This document shows, piece after piece, positions 37,101 to 43,990 of a DNA stretch of 64,000 nt. The translations under genes and the position numbers were made by a program. The stretch comes from JAFGXT01 sp963677165 (GTDB lineage Bacteria > Verrucomicrobiota > Lentisphaeria > Victivallales > SZUA-371). Position 1 is the stretch's first letter; every line of letters starts with the position of its first letter. Under the pieces are notes generated by a model. That model made no database searches. It saw only the letters and a program-made list of their open reading frames with translations, and was not told where the DNA came from. The stretch spans positions 4,340,001 to 4,404,000 of the forward strand of contig CAXXSX010000002.1 in NCBI GenBank assembly GCA_963677165.2. Direction: 5' to 3'.

Positions 37101-38113
37101 ATGACAGAGCAAAACATTGGCTAATCATCAAATATCAGGATGAATCAGCAATTAATGAAAGAATTAAGCAGATTGTCGATCGTGCATTTGAGTGTGAATA
37201 TCATGCTGATGGCAAAGTTCATCGTGCAGACGCAAGAGAGTCTGAACTCTCTAGTAAAAGTTTTGCATCGTGCCTAATGGAACTGAAAAGTGATTTATTT
37301 ATCCCTACATTCCTTAACCTACTGGACTCCTCAATGGAAATCTTTAAAAAGTCCTCTAAATATCATAGGTATACTTTTTATATTTGGGATATTATTAAGG
37401 CATATTTTGATAATCTTAAATGTTATAGAAAATATTCTTACTTGGACGAATTAGAAAAACACCTAAAACAATATATTGGTGATGGTGGAGAGTGGTTTGA
37501 CTTAGCTGAATTGAAAAGAAGCTATATAGATTATATTGAGCAAGATGATGATTTTAGAGTAGGAATTAATATATATAATACTTTAAAAGAAAAACAATAT
37601 TTGAAAATTTCATCATCAAGAAATCTTGTAGATTTAATGCTGGATATTATAAATAAAGATTTAAAAAACTGGATAGAAGAAGAAGGTGCATATCGCTTTA
37701 TTGGTAAGTCCGCAAATATGCAAGAAGACCTAATTCAAAAAACATTATTAGCTAAATTTGAGAGTGCATTGCTGAAGCGTGGAATATATTTTGCAAATAT
37801 ACTTCGAGAAACACAATTGCTGGATGACAAAAGAACGGATTATTTGATTACATATGGTTTTTTGCCTCCTATTATCGTTGAACTCAAGAGAGTCGACAAT
37901 CCGGAGATACATATTACAGAGAAGAGAGAAGAATATAGAAACAAATTTTTACAATATATATCTGGAAACAAGGCTGAATATGGTATTTTTCTGGTGTTTC
38001 AGATAAATGATAAGATAAAACTGGAAGACTATATTTCAAAACTGGAAGAAACATATTGTAACGATGAAAATATTTTCATAACAGGATTAGATTGTACCAT
38101 GTCAAGCTGCTAG
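34118..38113 (+). CDS. NACHT-type STAND NTPase with C-terminal PD-(D/E)xK-like nuclease
   Basis: I chose ATG 34118, seven bases after AAGGGGG; an earlier in-frame GTG overlaps that site. The 1331-residue protein has a P-loop GEPGSGKS (residues 48-55, Lys54) and a Walker B LDALDE (Asp130, Asp133), a NACHT-like hallmark, then FRQSNKSLTIIISCRSHHF as sensor region. The long middle (about 350-1200) is alpha-helical and probably forms sensing repeats. The C-terminus has a nuclease-like core RTDYLITYG(x5)IVELKR: Asp1241, Glu1255 and Lys1257 fit D-x(n)-E-x-K. Such proteins act as bacterial NLR-like phage sensors that oligomerise and trigger an effector (established for Avs and bNACHT proteins). Here the effector is at the C-terminus, which is less usual. 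Antiphage function is inference. Confidence 0.75.
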   Translation: MMPSKYIFPQIRIFHDFESCNKSKNSFYLTHEEVKLEDCLSKNAFVLGEPGSGKSRLLKELLILVKARTNKVAFIDLKKYPCDLPLDEYLEKLKTQKNNISSIEEDFLAENKNFISTDFSCKSEAYVFLDALDEVSEHKFSDMVDRINDFRQSNKSLTIIISCRSHHFEKWKSLLDNFNFNFIRLYNFGRREVIKYMEARKLPEEQIDSILRQFIPQSQWWYYDKTILFIPRYLEVLCNISIVSKDTIPGSRIKLFDAFISEKLKKEKNTDSIINPELVKHVLQKLALVMEINGVNIISKQDLMVFLDDIKSNLTISFLNQIPIQLFYDRGLLKDNIDHVEFENTEFQEYLAAKEIFALGKTEYIVHDLMVVKELREINPSWLNVLGYLLELDNSLFEPVFLFYERQKEGKFPVKEIYNYLANINPESIDVQIRTRFLLHVFHVHCNLGIFIDHTLLLKLTTFFDCSINQELESSIDIYSDGGKANIVEFVGNLHKKNILTEEKIAFWRKKILTFTKTQHSVLQRNICNTIANIGKVKDFKTNELHNLLYSNDILVAESFVRSCLFVGPEDDFTWKSVGEYLRIHPERAPILSDCFFALNTTKAIIKFLEVMNSIPELLNIFSEMTIFSRKEKDGWDGEYSTDAENIVLDILTKYVQNTRFYDRDNLFLIFLCKWCQRNNNSFINKFADIIISSEYAMRFSLFHSMLGDLLSVENVYDVSQKFRKIPNGENYILKAFLYASKQKTAPKDFIDLCESIFPEMIDNDDSKNNQLQKYLAEKDDGIFDTFKFKLNCNSEGSFHSDVFSFYLVNNKVIKPKLTSKIITNFKKLAFSTLNKPVSKARLTQKKNDKNTTFSAPNYIWYYGSAILVAVEFNWDISQFYKQIWAYIPFSDNVTFETILKLIPIPTPKDIDEMVGVYNGSREDSLAAFYPVNFVELCGKYPKYKDKYKDILKRIIELNDFDDEYVKRKALDTYIELEFKDSKEYLKCLLDGEFNDRAKHWLIIKYQDESAINERIKQIVDRAFECEYHADGKVHRADARESELSSKSFASCLMELKSDLFIPTFLNLLDSSMEIFKKSSKYHRYTFYIWDIIKAYFDNLKCYRKYSYLDELEKHLKQYIGDGGEWFDLAELKRSYIDYIEQDDDFRVGINIYNTLKEKQYLKISSSRNLVDLMLDIINKDLKNWIEEEGAYRFIGKSANMQEDLIQKTLLAKFESALLKRGIYFANILRETQLLDDKRTDYLITYGFLPPIIVELKRVDNPEIHITEKREEYRNKFLQYISGNKAEYGIFLVFQINDKIKLEDYISKLEETYCNDENIFITGLDCTMSSC

Positions 38114-38191
38114 ATATTTTATTACTGTAAGATTTGTAAATATAACATAAGAATGTTAGATTTTGTGGTATGATTATTATGAGGATCAGAA

Positions 38192-39922
38192 ATGGATGGA
38201 ATCAAAGAGAAACTCTTGCTTTCCGCAAAAGAAAAACAGTTTTTAGAAACTGTATATCATATTTATTTAGATCAAAGGTCTGAAGAAAACCAACTTCCGC
38301 TCATAAATGCAATTGTCGAATTACACAATTCTGGAGACATTAATATTACTTCTGAGTTTATGGCGGTAAAGTCTGGAAATAAACCTATTGACTTTTTTCA
38401 TATGTATCATATTTTTGAAAAGATTATTCCTGCGATAGATGTTTCAGTATCATCAATGGTTGAATGTGTTAATCATCTTGAAGTGGAGGCTGGCAATGAC
38501 TTAATGGCTGGATCATTAATTTCTCCCTTTGTTGATTACTGCAAAAATGATATAACCAGATGCCGCGAGGCTTTAACTCTAGCTGCAAATGATAAAAACG
38601 CTGGAATGATTCCAGGAATAATTAATGCTGGAACGAGTTTCAATATTGAGGAGTTTGCTAAAGAAGCTATAGCATTAACATGTAGCGAATTTGTAGAAGT
38701 AAGGAGACAAGCGACTTATTCAATTGGTATAATTGATTACAAAAAAAACGATAAATTAATGGATAATTCACTTAGGGCTTTAGAGCAATTAATCGAAAGC
38801 GAAAAAGATGAATTTTGTTTGGGCAGTGCATTAAGATCTCTAACCGCATTATATTCTTCTCTAGAAGATCATTCAACAAGCAAGGCGATTGGATTAATTA
38901 AACTGCTACTCCACCCCAAAAGGGACATTATAATTCGAGTAATAGCTGATATTCTATGGCGAAACAAGATTTCAGAGCCATTATTTAGTATTCTCGTAAA
39001 TGCCTTAAAAGATGTTAAGGCAGACAATAAAGTTGCAATTGACTATATCGATTATGTATTGGCAAATTTGATTGAAAGTAATAAAATTGATCAAGCAATT
39101 GACCTTCTTGAACATATCCTGATTGAAAACAATGATGAGTTAGATATTGAACCTTTTGATAGCTTTATACATAGTGTTCTGAAAAAAGAAAATACAATAA
39201 TCAATCGATTAGTTACACGTTGGTTTTTATCTGGAAAAATTTCTCAATATCGTGCGCTAGAGGATATTATTAACTATAGGCATGACAAAGAAATTGAGTT
39301 AGCTGTTGATAAGAACTTGATTGAGAGCCAAGATAAAATAGTCTGTTTCTTTGTGTTGAGGAAGGCTGTTGGTTGGCTGTTTGACGCTCCTATTAGTACA
39401 ACAAGCTTTATAATATCCATGATTGAATATATTGATAAAGATGATGAAATTATAGAATTACTTTTTTATCCCGTATTATTAAATTATCCTCAAAAGACAA
39501 AGGATTATGTTTTAAACATTATAGATAAACAAACTCCTCGTGCCCAACAGATTTTAAAGAAAGCTATTGATAAACTAGATGAACATTTTACAAACTTAAA
39601 AGTATCTGAACCATTACTTGAGTTACTCCCTTGTGAAAAACATCAAGATGCTTATATGAAATTTAATAGGCAACAATTTTCAAAATCGTATGAAGAAGCT
39701 GAACGTAAATCTCCATTACTTTCAATATTTCCTAAATCGGTATTATTGTATGGGCATAAATATGTTTCTCTCATTAATAATGGAAAAGGGAAAGAAGAAA
39801 GGGTGGAAAACTCGCTTCATTCGTTGGAAAGTTCAGTCGAATATCCACAGCTTTTATATTTAGACCCTCACAGACTTGACTATACAATACGCTGTTTGCG
39901 AGGGGAGGAATTTATCAGATGA
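38192..39922 (+). CDS. HEAT-like helical-repeat protein coupled to nuclease-like gene
   Basis: The 576-residue, wholly helical protein contains HEAT-like units, for example EFVEVRRQATYSIGIIDYK, LGSALRSLTALYSSLEDHS and PKRDIIIRVIADILWRN. I see no catalytic motif, signal peptide or membrane segment. Its stop overlaps the start of the next gene (ATGA, 39919-39922), which indicates production in fixed ratio and a likely complex with the nuclease-like partner. The final ~90 residues (PLLSIFPKSVLLYGHKYVSLI) leave the repeat pattern and may form the contact region. It starts 78 bp after the NACHT gene, so co-transcription with that gene is possible. The role as a sensor or scaffold for a defence nuclease is inference. 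Confidence 0.6.
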   Translation: MDGIKEKLLLSAKEKQFLETVYHIYLDQRSEENQLPLINAIVELHNSGDINITSEFMAVKSGNKPIDFFHMYHIFEKIIPAIDVSVSSMVECVNHLEVEAGNDLMAGSLISPFVDYCKNDITRCREALTLAANDKNAGMIPGIINAGTSFNIEEFAKEAIALTCSEFVEVRRQATYSIGIIDYKKNDKLMDNSLRALEQLIESEKDEFCLGSALRSLTALYSSLEDHSTSKAIGLIKLLLHPKRDIIIRVIADILWRNKISEPLFSILVNALKDVKADNKVAIDYIDYVLANLIESNKIDQAIDLLEHILIENNDELDIEPFDSFIHSVLKKENTIINRLVTRWFLSGKISQYRALEDIINYRHDKEIELAVDKNLIESQDKIVCFFVLRKAVGWLFDAPISTTSFIISMIEYIDKDDEIIELLFYPVLLNYPQKTKDYVLNIIDKQTPRAQQILKKAIDKLDEHFTNLKVSEPLLELLPCEKHQDAYMKFNRQQFSKSYEEAERKSPLLSIFPKSVLLYGHKYVSLINNGKGKEERVENSLHSLESSVEYPQLLYLDPHRLDYTIRCLRGEEFIR

Positions 39923-41634
39923 ATGTGATTATTAGAGAATATCTTGCTTCTTTGAAAGAGCGTGGGGAACTTGATGTTATGATTCCAGACCTTCTTTCAC
40001 AGATGGGGCTGGAAGTTTTTTCGAAACCAGGTATTGGGGGACGACAATATGGTGTAGACGTGGCGGCTTATGGAAGTATCGACGATAGTTCTCCTAAGGT
40101 CTATCTCTTTTCGATAAAAGGGGGAGATTTGGATCGGAAAGATTGGAATAGTGGTTCTCCTCAGGATCTTCGGCCTTCTCTTGATGAAATTTTGGATGTC
40201 TATATTCCAACACATATGCCAGCTGAGTACAGATCCAAGCCTGTCGAAATTTGTATATGTTTTGGGGGCGATTTGAAAGAAACTGTAAGGTTAAATATTT
40301 CACAATACGAGGATAAGAATACTTCTGATGGAATAACTTTCAGCGAATGGGGGGGAGAAAGGCTTTCAAGACTTATTGATGATTATCTTTTAAGAGAAGA
40401 ACTACTTCCTGATGAATTTAGATCTCTTTTTCGAAAATCGCTTGCTTTTCTTGATCAACCAGATATCGCATATAAAAATTTTTCAAAATTATTAAAAGTT
40501 ATAATATCCGATGAAACTAAAGGAAAAAAAGACGCAACAACGAAAGTACGCCAACTTCATCTGTGCCTCTGGGTAATCTTTGCTTGGAGTCGAAAAGAAA
40601 ATAACCTTGAATCCGCTTACCAGGCTGCTGAATTAACATTGCTAAATACGTGGGAAATCTGTAAACCTTTTCTAGGAAAAACAAATAAATTAGCCGTTTC
40701 CGTAAAATCTACATTTTTACATGTCCAAAACTTATATATGATTATTAATATTGAATTCATGGAAAAGGTTGTAATTCCATATGCAAACAAACGGTATGCT
40801 TTATCCAACGCTATTAGGTCTACATGTCTTGTTGATATAAACTTAAAATTATTTGACATATTGAGTCGGACTGCCATGTGCGGAATATGGTTGCAATGGA
40901 ATAAGCAAATGTTCAAGAAATTGAATTTAAACTTAAATTTAAATATTGAAATTGACAAGTATACCAAAGTGATTAAGGAACTCATTAATAACAACCCTAT
41001 GCTATTATCGCCATATAAAGATGAGCATTCTATTGATATTTGTATAACTGCATGGTTTTTAGGAGTGTCATCCCCAAATCATGAGTTCATAAAGCAATGG
41101 TTTTCTGCCTTGGTTCAATTTTGTCGTTTTAACTTTGATATTCATGGTAGGTACCCTTGTATTCTAAAATCATACAGCGAGCTTATTGAACATCCGTTAG
41201 CAAAAACAAACGAATATAGAGAAAAAGTAACTGCTGGTAGTGTTCTTTACCCTATGATAGCTGCATTTTCTGCTGTATTTGGTTTTGATGAAGTATACAA
41301 AGAAATTCAAGATTTTCAAAAAGAATCACTTCGTCATTGCAATTTTCAATTATGGTATCCAGACGACTCATCTGAAAGCTTTTTTTATACAAATAAAGAT
41401 ATTCACGGCATGACTTTACATCCTATACATATAAATCAGAAAATAGAAGATTTTTTAGATCAAGTATTAAATGAATGTCATGCAACTTCATACTTTAAGG
41501 ATATGAGTCCCAATCATCATGGTATGTGGCCACTGATTTTATTAGGATGTAGGCATTATAGGCTTCCCGTTCCAATGCACTTTCTGGAAAGCTTTATTGA
41601 TGATGAAAATTCGAATAATGAGTGTACCCAATGA
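39919..41634 (+). CDS. Restriction-endonuclease-like N-terminal domain protein
   Basis: The N-terminal ~150 residues of this 571-residue protein look like a PD-(D/E)xK fold: LLSQMGLEVFSKPGIGG, then YGVDVAAYG with Asp47, and VYLFSIKGGD with Ser65 and Lys67 (D-x17-S-x-K, so the middle acid is replaced). Similar GxDV...xKxG cores occur in Mrr-like endonucleases that also allow a non-acidic residue here. Residues ~180-560 are helical and match nothing I know. Coupling by a 4-bp overlap to the upstream helical-repeat gene suggests a two-protein nuclease system. Whether it cuts DNA, and which, cannot be read from the sequence. Confidence 0.6.
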   Translation: MNVIIREYLASLKERGELDVMIPDLLSQMGLEVFSKPGIGGRQYGVDVAAYGSIDDSSPKVYLFSIKGGDLDRKDWNSGSPQDLRPSLDEILDVYIPTHMPAEYRSKPVEICICFGGDLKETVRLNISQYEDKNTSDGITFSEWGGERLSRLIDDYLLREELLPDEFRSLFRKSLAFLDQPDIAYKNFSKLLKVIISDETKGKKDATTKVRQLHLCLWVIFAWSRKENNLESAYQAAELTLLNTWEICKPFLGKTNKLAVSVKSTFLHVQNLYMIINIEFMEKVVIPYANKRYALSNAIRSTCLVDINLKLFDILSRTAMCGIWLQWNKQMFKKLNLNLNLNIEIDKYTKVIKELINNNPMLLSPYKDEHSIDICITAWFLGVSSPNHEFIKQWFSALVQFCRFNFDIHGRYPCILKSYSELIEHPLAKTNEYREKVTAGSVLYPMIAAFSAVFGFDEVYKEIQDFQKESLRHCNFQLWYPDDSSESFFYTNKDIHGMTLHPIHINQKIEDFLDQVLNECHATSYFKDMSPNHHGMWPLILLGCRHYRLPVPMHFLESFIDDENSNNECTQ

Positions 41635-41731
41635 GGATTTGAAAAGGATTTTAGCAAACGAAGTGCGCATTATTATTGCTATTATGCCTAGGGAAACTGT
41701 TTCTTTTTTTGAAAATTATTTTTTGAAATAA
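41618..41731 (+). CDS. Possible 37-codon ORF overlapping the nuclease-like gene
   Basis: In the +1 frame relative to the nuclease-like gene, ATG 41618 opens 37 codons to TAA 41729-41731 (start MSVPNEDLKRILANEVRI). It begins 17 bp before the upstream stop and ends 20 bp before the kinase start. There is no clear ribosome site, so translation would need coupling. It could also be the true C-terminus of the upstream protein after a frameshift. Evidence is weak. Confidence 0.2.
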   Translation: MSVPNEDLKRILANEVRIIIAIMPRETVSFFENYFLK

Positions 41732-41751
41732 ATATGAGAGGATTTTATTTT

Positions 41752-42795
41752 ATGAAAATTCCCAATAACAATAGATGGAAGTCTACGGGGACAACTTTGG
41801 GGCAGGGAGGGCAAGCTCAGGTTGTAGCGGTAACAGATTCACAAGGTGAATTCCAAGGAACATATGCGCTGAAAGCGTTGCAGAAAAATAAACCTCGACA
41901 AGCATATGACAGGTTTGTTCGTGAAATAGCCGCAATAAAGCAACTTGACAATCCGTATATAATCAGAGTCATTGATTCATCAGAGAAAAGTAATACCGAT
42001 TTTCCATATTATGTAATGGAATATTTAGAGGGAGCAATTTCACTTCAGAGAGTTCTTAGCTCCAATCAAAACCCATATTACTGTAACCCTATGGCTGCAA
42101 TAGAACTTTTCTCTATGATTTGTAAAGCAATACAAGCATGCGAGACCACCACTCCTAAAATTATACACAGAGATTTAAGTCCTTCAAATATACTGCTTAT
42201 TCCAGATGGAAGCATAAGAATTATTGACTTTGGATTATGTCAAAGTGAAGGTGATGAGACAATCACATTAGTTGATGAAGGAATTGGCACTGTCAATTAC
42301 ATGGCTCCTGAGTGTGAGTCTGGTAATAGTGGTGCTATTGGCATATGGTCTGATCTCTACTCAGCAGGAAAGATACTCTGGTCAGCTATTACTGGGCAAA
42401 GAGTATTCTCTCGGGAACGTCCTGCTTTTACATCAAAGTCATTAGCTAAAATATTTCCAGAAGCATTAGATTCATGGCATCTTTACCATATTTTTTCGAA
42501 AACAATAAGGCATGATACTTCTCTAAGATGGAGTAAGGCTGAAGATGCGTTAGCAGCCTGTTCCATGGTAAAAAGGTTACTACTTGGAGGATATTCTCCC
42601 TTGGAGGATATTTATAAACATTGTCCTATATGCGGAATTGGAAAACTATGTAGTTTTTCCGGCAGTCATATGGTTTTTGGAAACCCCAATCCCCGTGGCA
42701 TTGATTCTGTCAGATGTGATTATTGTGGAGTTTGTCTTGCTATTGATTATCAAATGTTAAACAAGAGACTTGATGAAATGGAATCATTAGACTAA
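41752..42795 (+). CDS. Hanks-type Ser/Thr protein kinase with C-terminal zinc-ribbon-like motif
   Basis: I chose ATG 41752 because AGAGGA lies ~10 bp upstream; the earlier in-frame ATG 41734 has none. The 347-residue protein has the glycine loop TTLGQGGQAQVV, the ATP-binding Lys41 (YALKAL), the catalytic loop HRDLSPSNIL (Asp141; the usual Lys after HRDL is Ser), DFG (Asp159) and the APE-like MAPECESG. The catalytic-loop Lys-to-Ser change may slow or alter transfer. After the kinase fold, two CxxC pairs (HCPICGIG and RCDYCGVC) form a likely zinc site. No membrane helix is present, so it is a cytoplasmic kinase. It is followed 24 bp later by an HD hydrolase, forming a two-gene unit. Antiphage kinases are known, but this pair I do not recognise. 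Confidence 0.8.
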   Translation: MKIPNNNRWKSTGTTLGQGGQAQVVAVTDSQGEFQGTYALKALQKNKPRQAYDRFVREIAAIKQLDNPYIIRVIDSSEKSNTDFPYYVMEYLEGAISLQRVLSSNQNPYYCNPMAAIELFSMICKAIQACETTTPKIIHRDLSPSNILLIPDGSIRIIDFGLCQSEGDETITLVDEGIGTVNYMAPECESGNSGAIGIWSDLYSAGKILWSAITGQRVFSRERPAFTSKSLAKIFPEALDSWHLYHIFSKTIRHDTSLRWSKAEDALAACSMVKRLLLGGYSPLEDIYKHCPICGIGKLCSFSGSHMVFGNPNPRGIDSVRCDYCGVCLAIDYQMLNKRLDEMESLD

Positions 42796-42819
42796 CTAAA
42801 AAGCAAGGATAATATAAAT

Positions 42820-43839
42820 ATGAATGTAAGTATTAATGAGACATTGCGCGCTGCGATTTTAGACAATAAATTTAGCAATTATAATCTTCCTGAGCAGGAA
42901 ATTGTTGATTTTTTAACGATAGGTGAAATATCGTCGGAGGAAATACAAAGTAAAGTGGTGACAATTGTAAGAGGTATAATGGGACATCATCAGAAAAAAA
43001 ATCTTCAACATTTAATTGCAGAACTAGCTCGAATTGAGTGTGGCACAACTGAAATTCCTGGGATGGGACGGGATCATGTTGTTCATGCAGTATTAAGTTT
43101 CACTCTTGGGGCTTATATAAACGAATGGTTGTTTACTGATATAAATTTTACAGTTGATGTGTTTCAGTGGAAAATAGCTGGATTATTCCATGATATAGGA
43201 TATCCAATTGAGATAGCTGGTAAAATTTTTAGAGACTATTGGAAAACAATTAATAAAACAAAAATACAAGCTACCTATGAAAATCCTTTTTTTACTCTTT
43301 CTTTGGAGGAAATTGACAATCTTTACAATGGTAAAAATAGTTTTGACCTAATTACACAAAGATTGAAATTGTGGGACATACATATTGATGCCAGAAAAGT
43401 GTTTGAAAAATGTTCAAGCATGACAAAAATAAACCATGGAATTATCAGTGCCCTATCAATATTGTCAATAGTTGATTGTTTGTATCAAAAAAATAACCCC
43501 ACTAGATTGAATGATGTAGACAATGGATGGGCAGAAAGAAATTTCGATGAAGATATAGTTTCTGCATGTTCTGCCATTTTTATTCATAATTTAGAAATTG
43601 AGGACTTTAGAGGTTACCAAGTCGATATAAAGAAAAGTCCAATAGCTTATTTGTTAATTTTGGCGGACTGTTTGCAAGATTGGGATAGAGCTGGTTGTAA
43701 TAATAATATGTATGCGATTGATTATAAAGACGGAATACTAGATTACAAAGCTCCACTAGACCGTGCTGAAAAGATACAAAAAGAGGTAAGGGCGAAACTG
43801 TTTGATATTGATCGTTTTGTGGAGTTCAATTTATTATAA
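42820..43839 (+). CDS. HD-domain phosphohydrolase paired with the kinase
   Basis: The 339-residue protein holds an HD metal-binding set: His86/His89 in GRDHVVHAVLS, the His124-Asp125 doublet in AGLFHDIGYP, INHGIISALSIL as a further His helix, and the late Asp in LILADCLQDWDR. This order fits the HD superfamily that hydrolyses nucleotides or cyclic nucleotides. A ~100-residue insertion separates the doublet from the last His helix. It follows the kinase gene by 24 bp and is the last gene on this strand before the mobilization genes, which run the other way. Possible roles are (d)NTP depletion or signal degradation, perhaps switched by kinase phosphorylation; both are inference. Confidence 0.75.
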   Translation: MNVSINETLRAAILDNKFSNYNLPEQEIVDFLTIGEISSEEIQSKVVTIVRGIMGHHQKKNLQHLIAELARIECGTTEIPGMGRDHVVHAVLSFTLGAYINEWLFTDINFTVDVFQWKIAGLFHDIGYPIEIAGKIFRDYWKTINKTKIQATYENPFFTLSLEEIDNLYNGKNSFDLITQRLKLWDIHIDARKVFEKCSSMTKINHGIISALSILSIVDCLYQKNNPTRLNDVDNGWAERNFDEDIVSACSAIFIHNLEIEDFRGYQVDIKKSPIAYLLILADCLQDWDRAGCNNNMYAIDYKDGILDYKAPLDRAEKIQKEVRAKLFDIDRFVEFNLL

Positions 43840-43990
43840 TGCGCGAATGCGGCGTTCTGTTATTGATGTTTTTCGATACACTTTAGGGGAGCAAATATTG
43901 AAGTATTAATGCCAAACTCGTTTGGAAGCGGAGTAATCAATTTTGCGATAAAAAAATGTGTACACGATACATTTTATGACGTTCATGTTT

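Noticed and set aside
33422..43839. A complete CBASS system
   Set aside because: No CD-NTase or SAVED-type gene is present; only a Cap15-like outline was seen.
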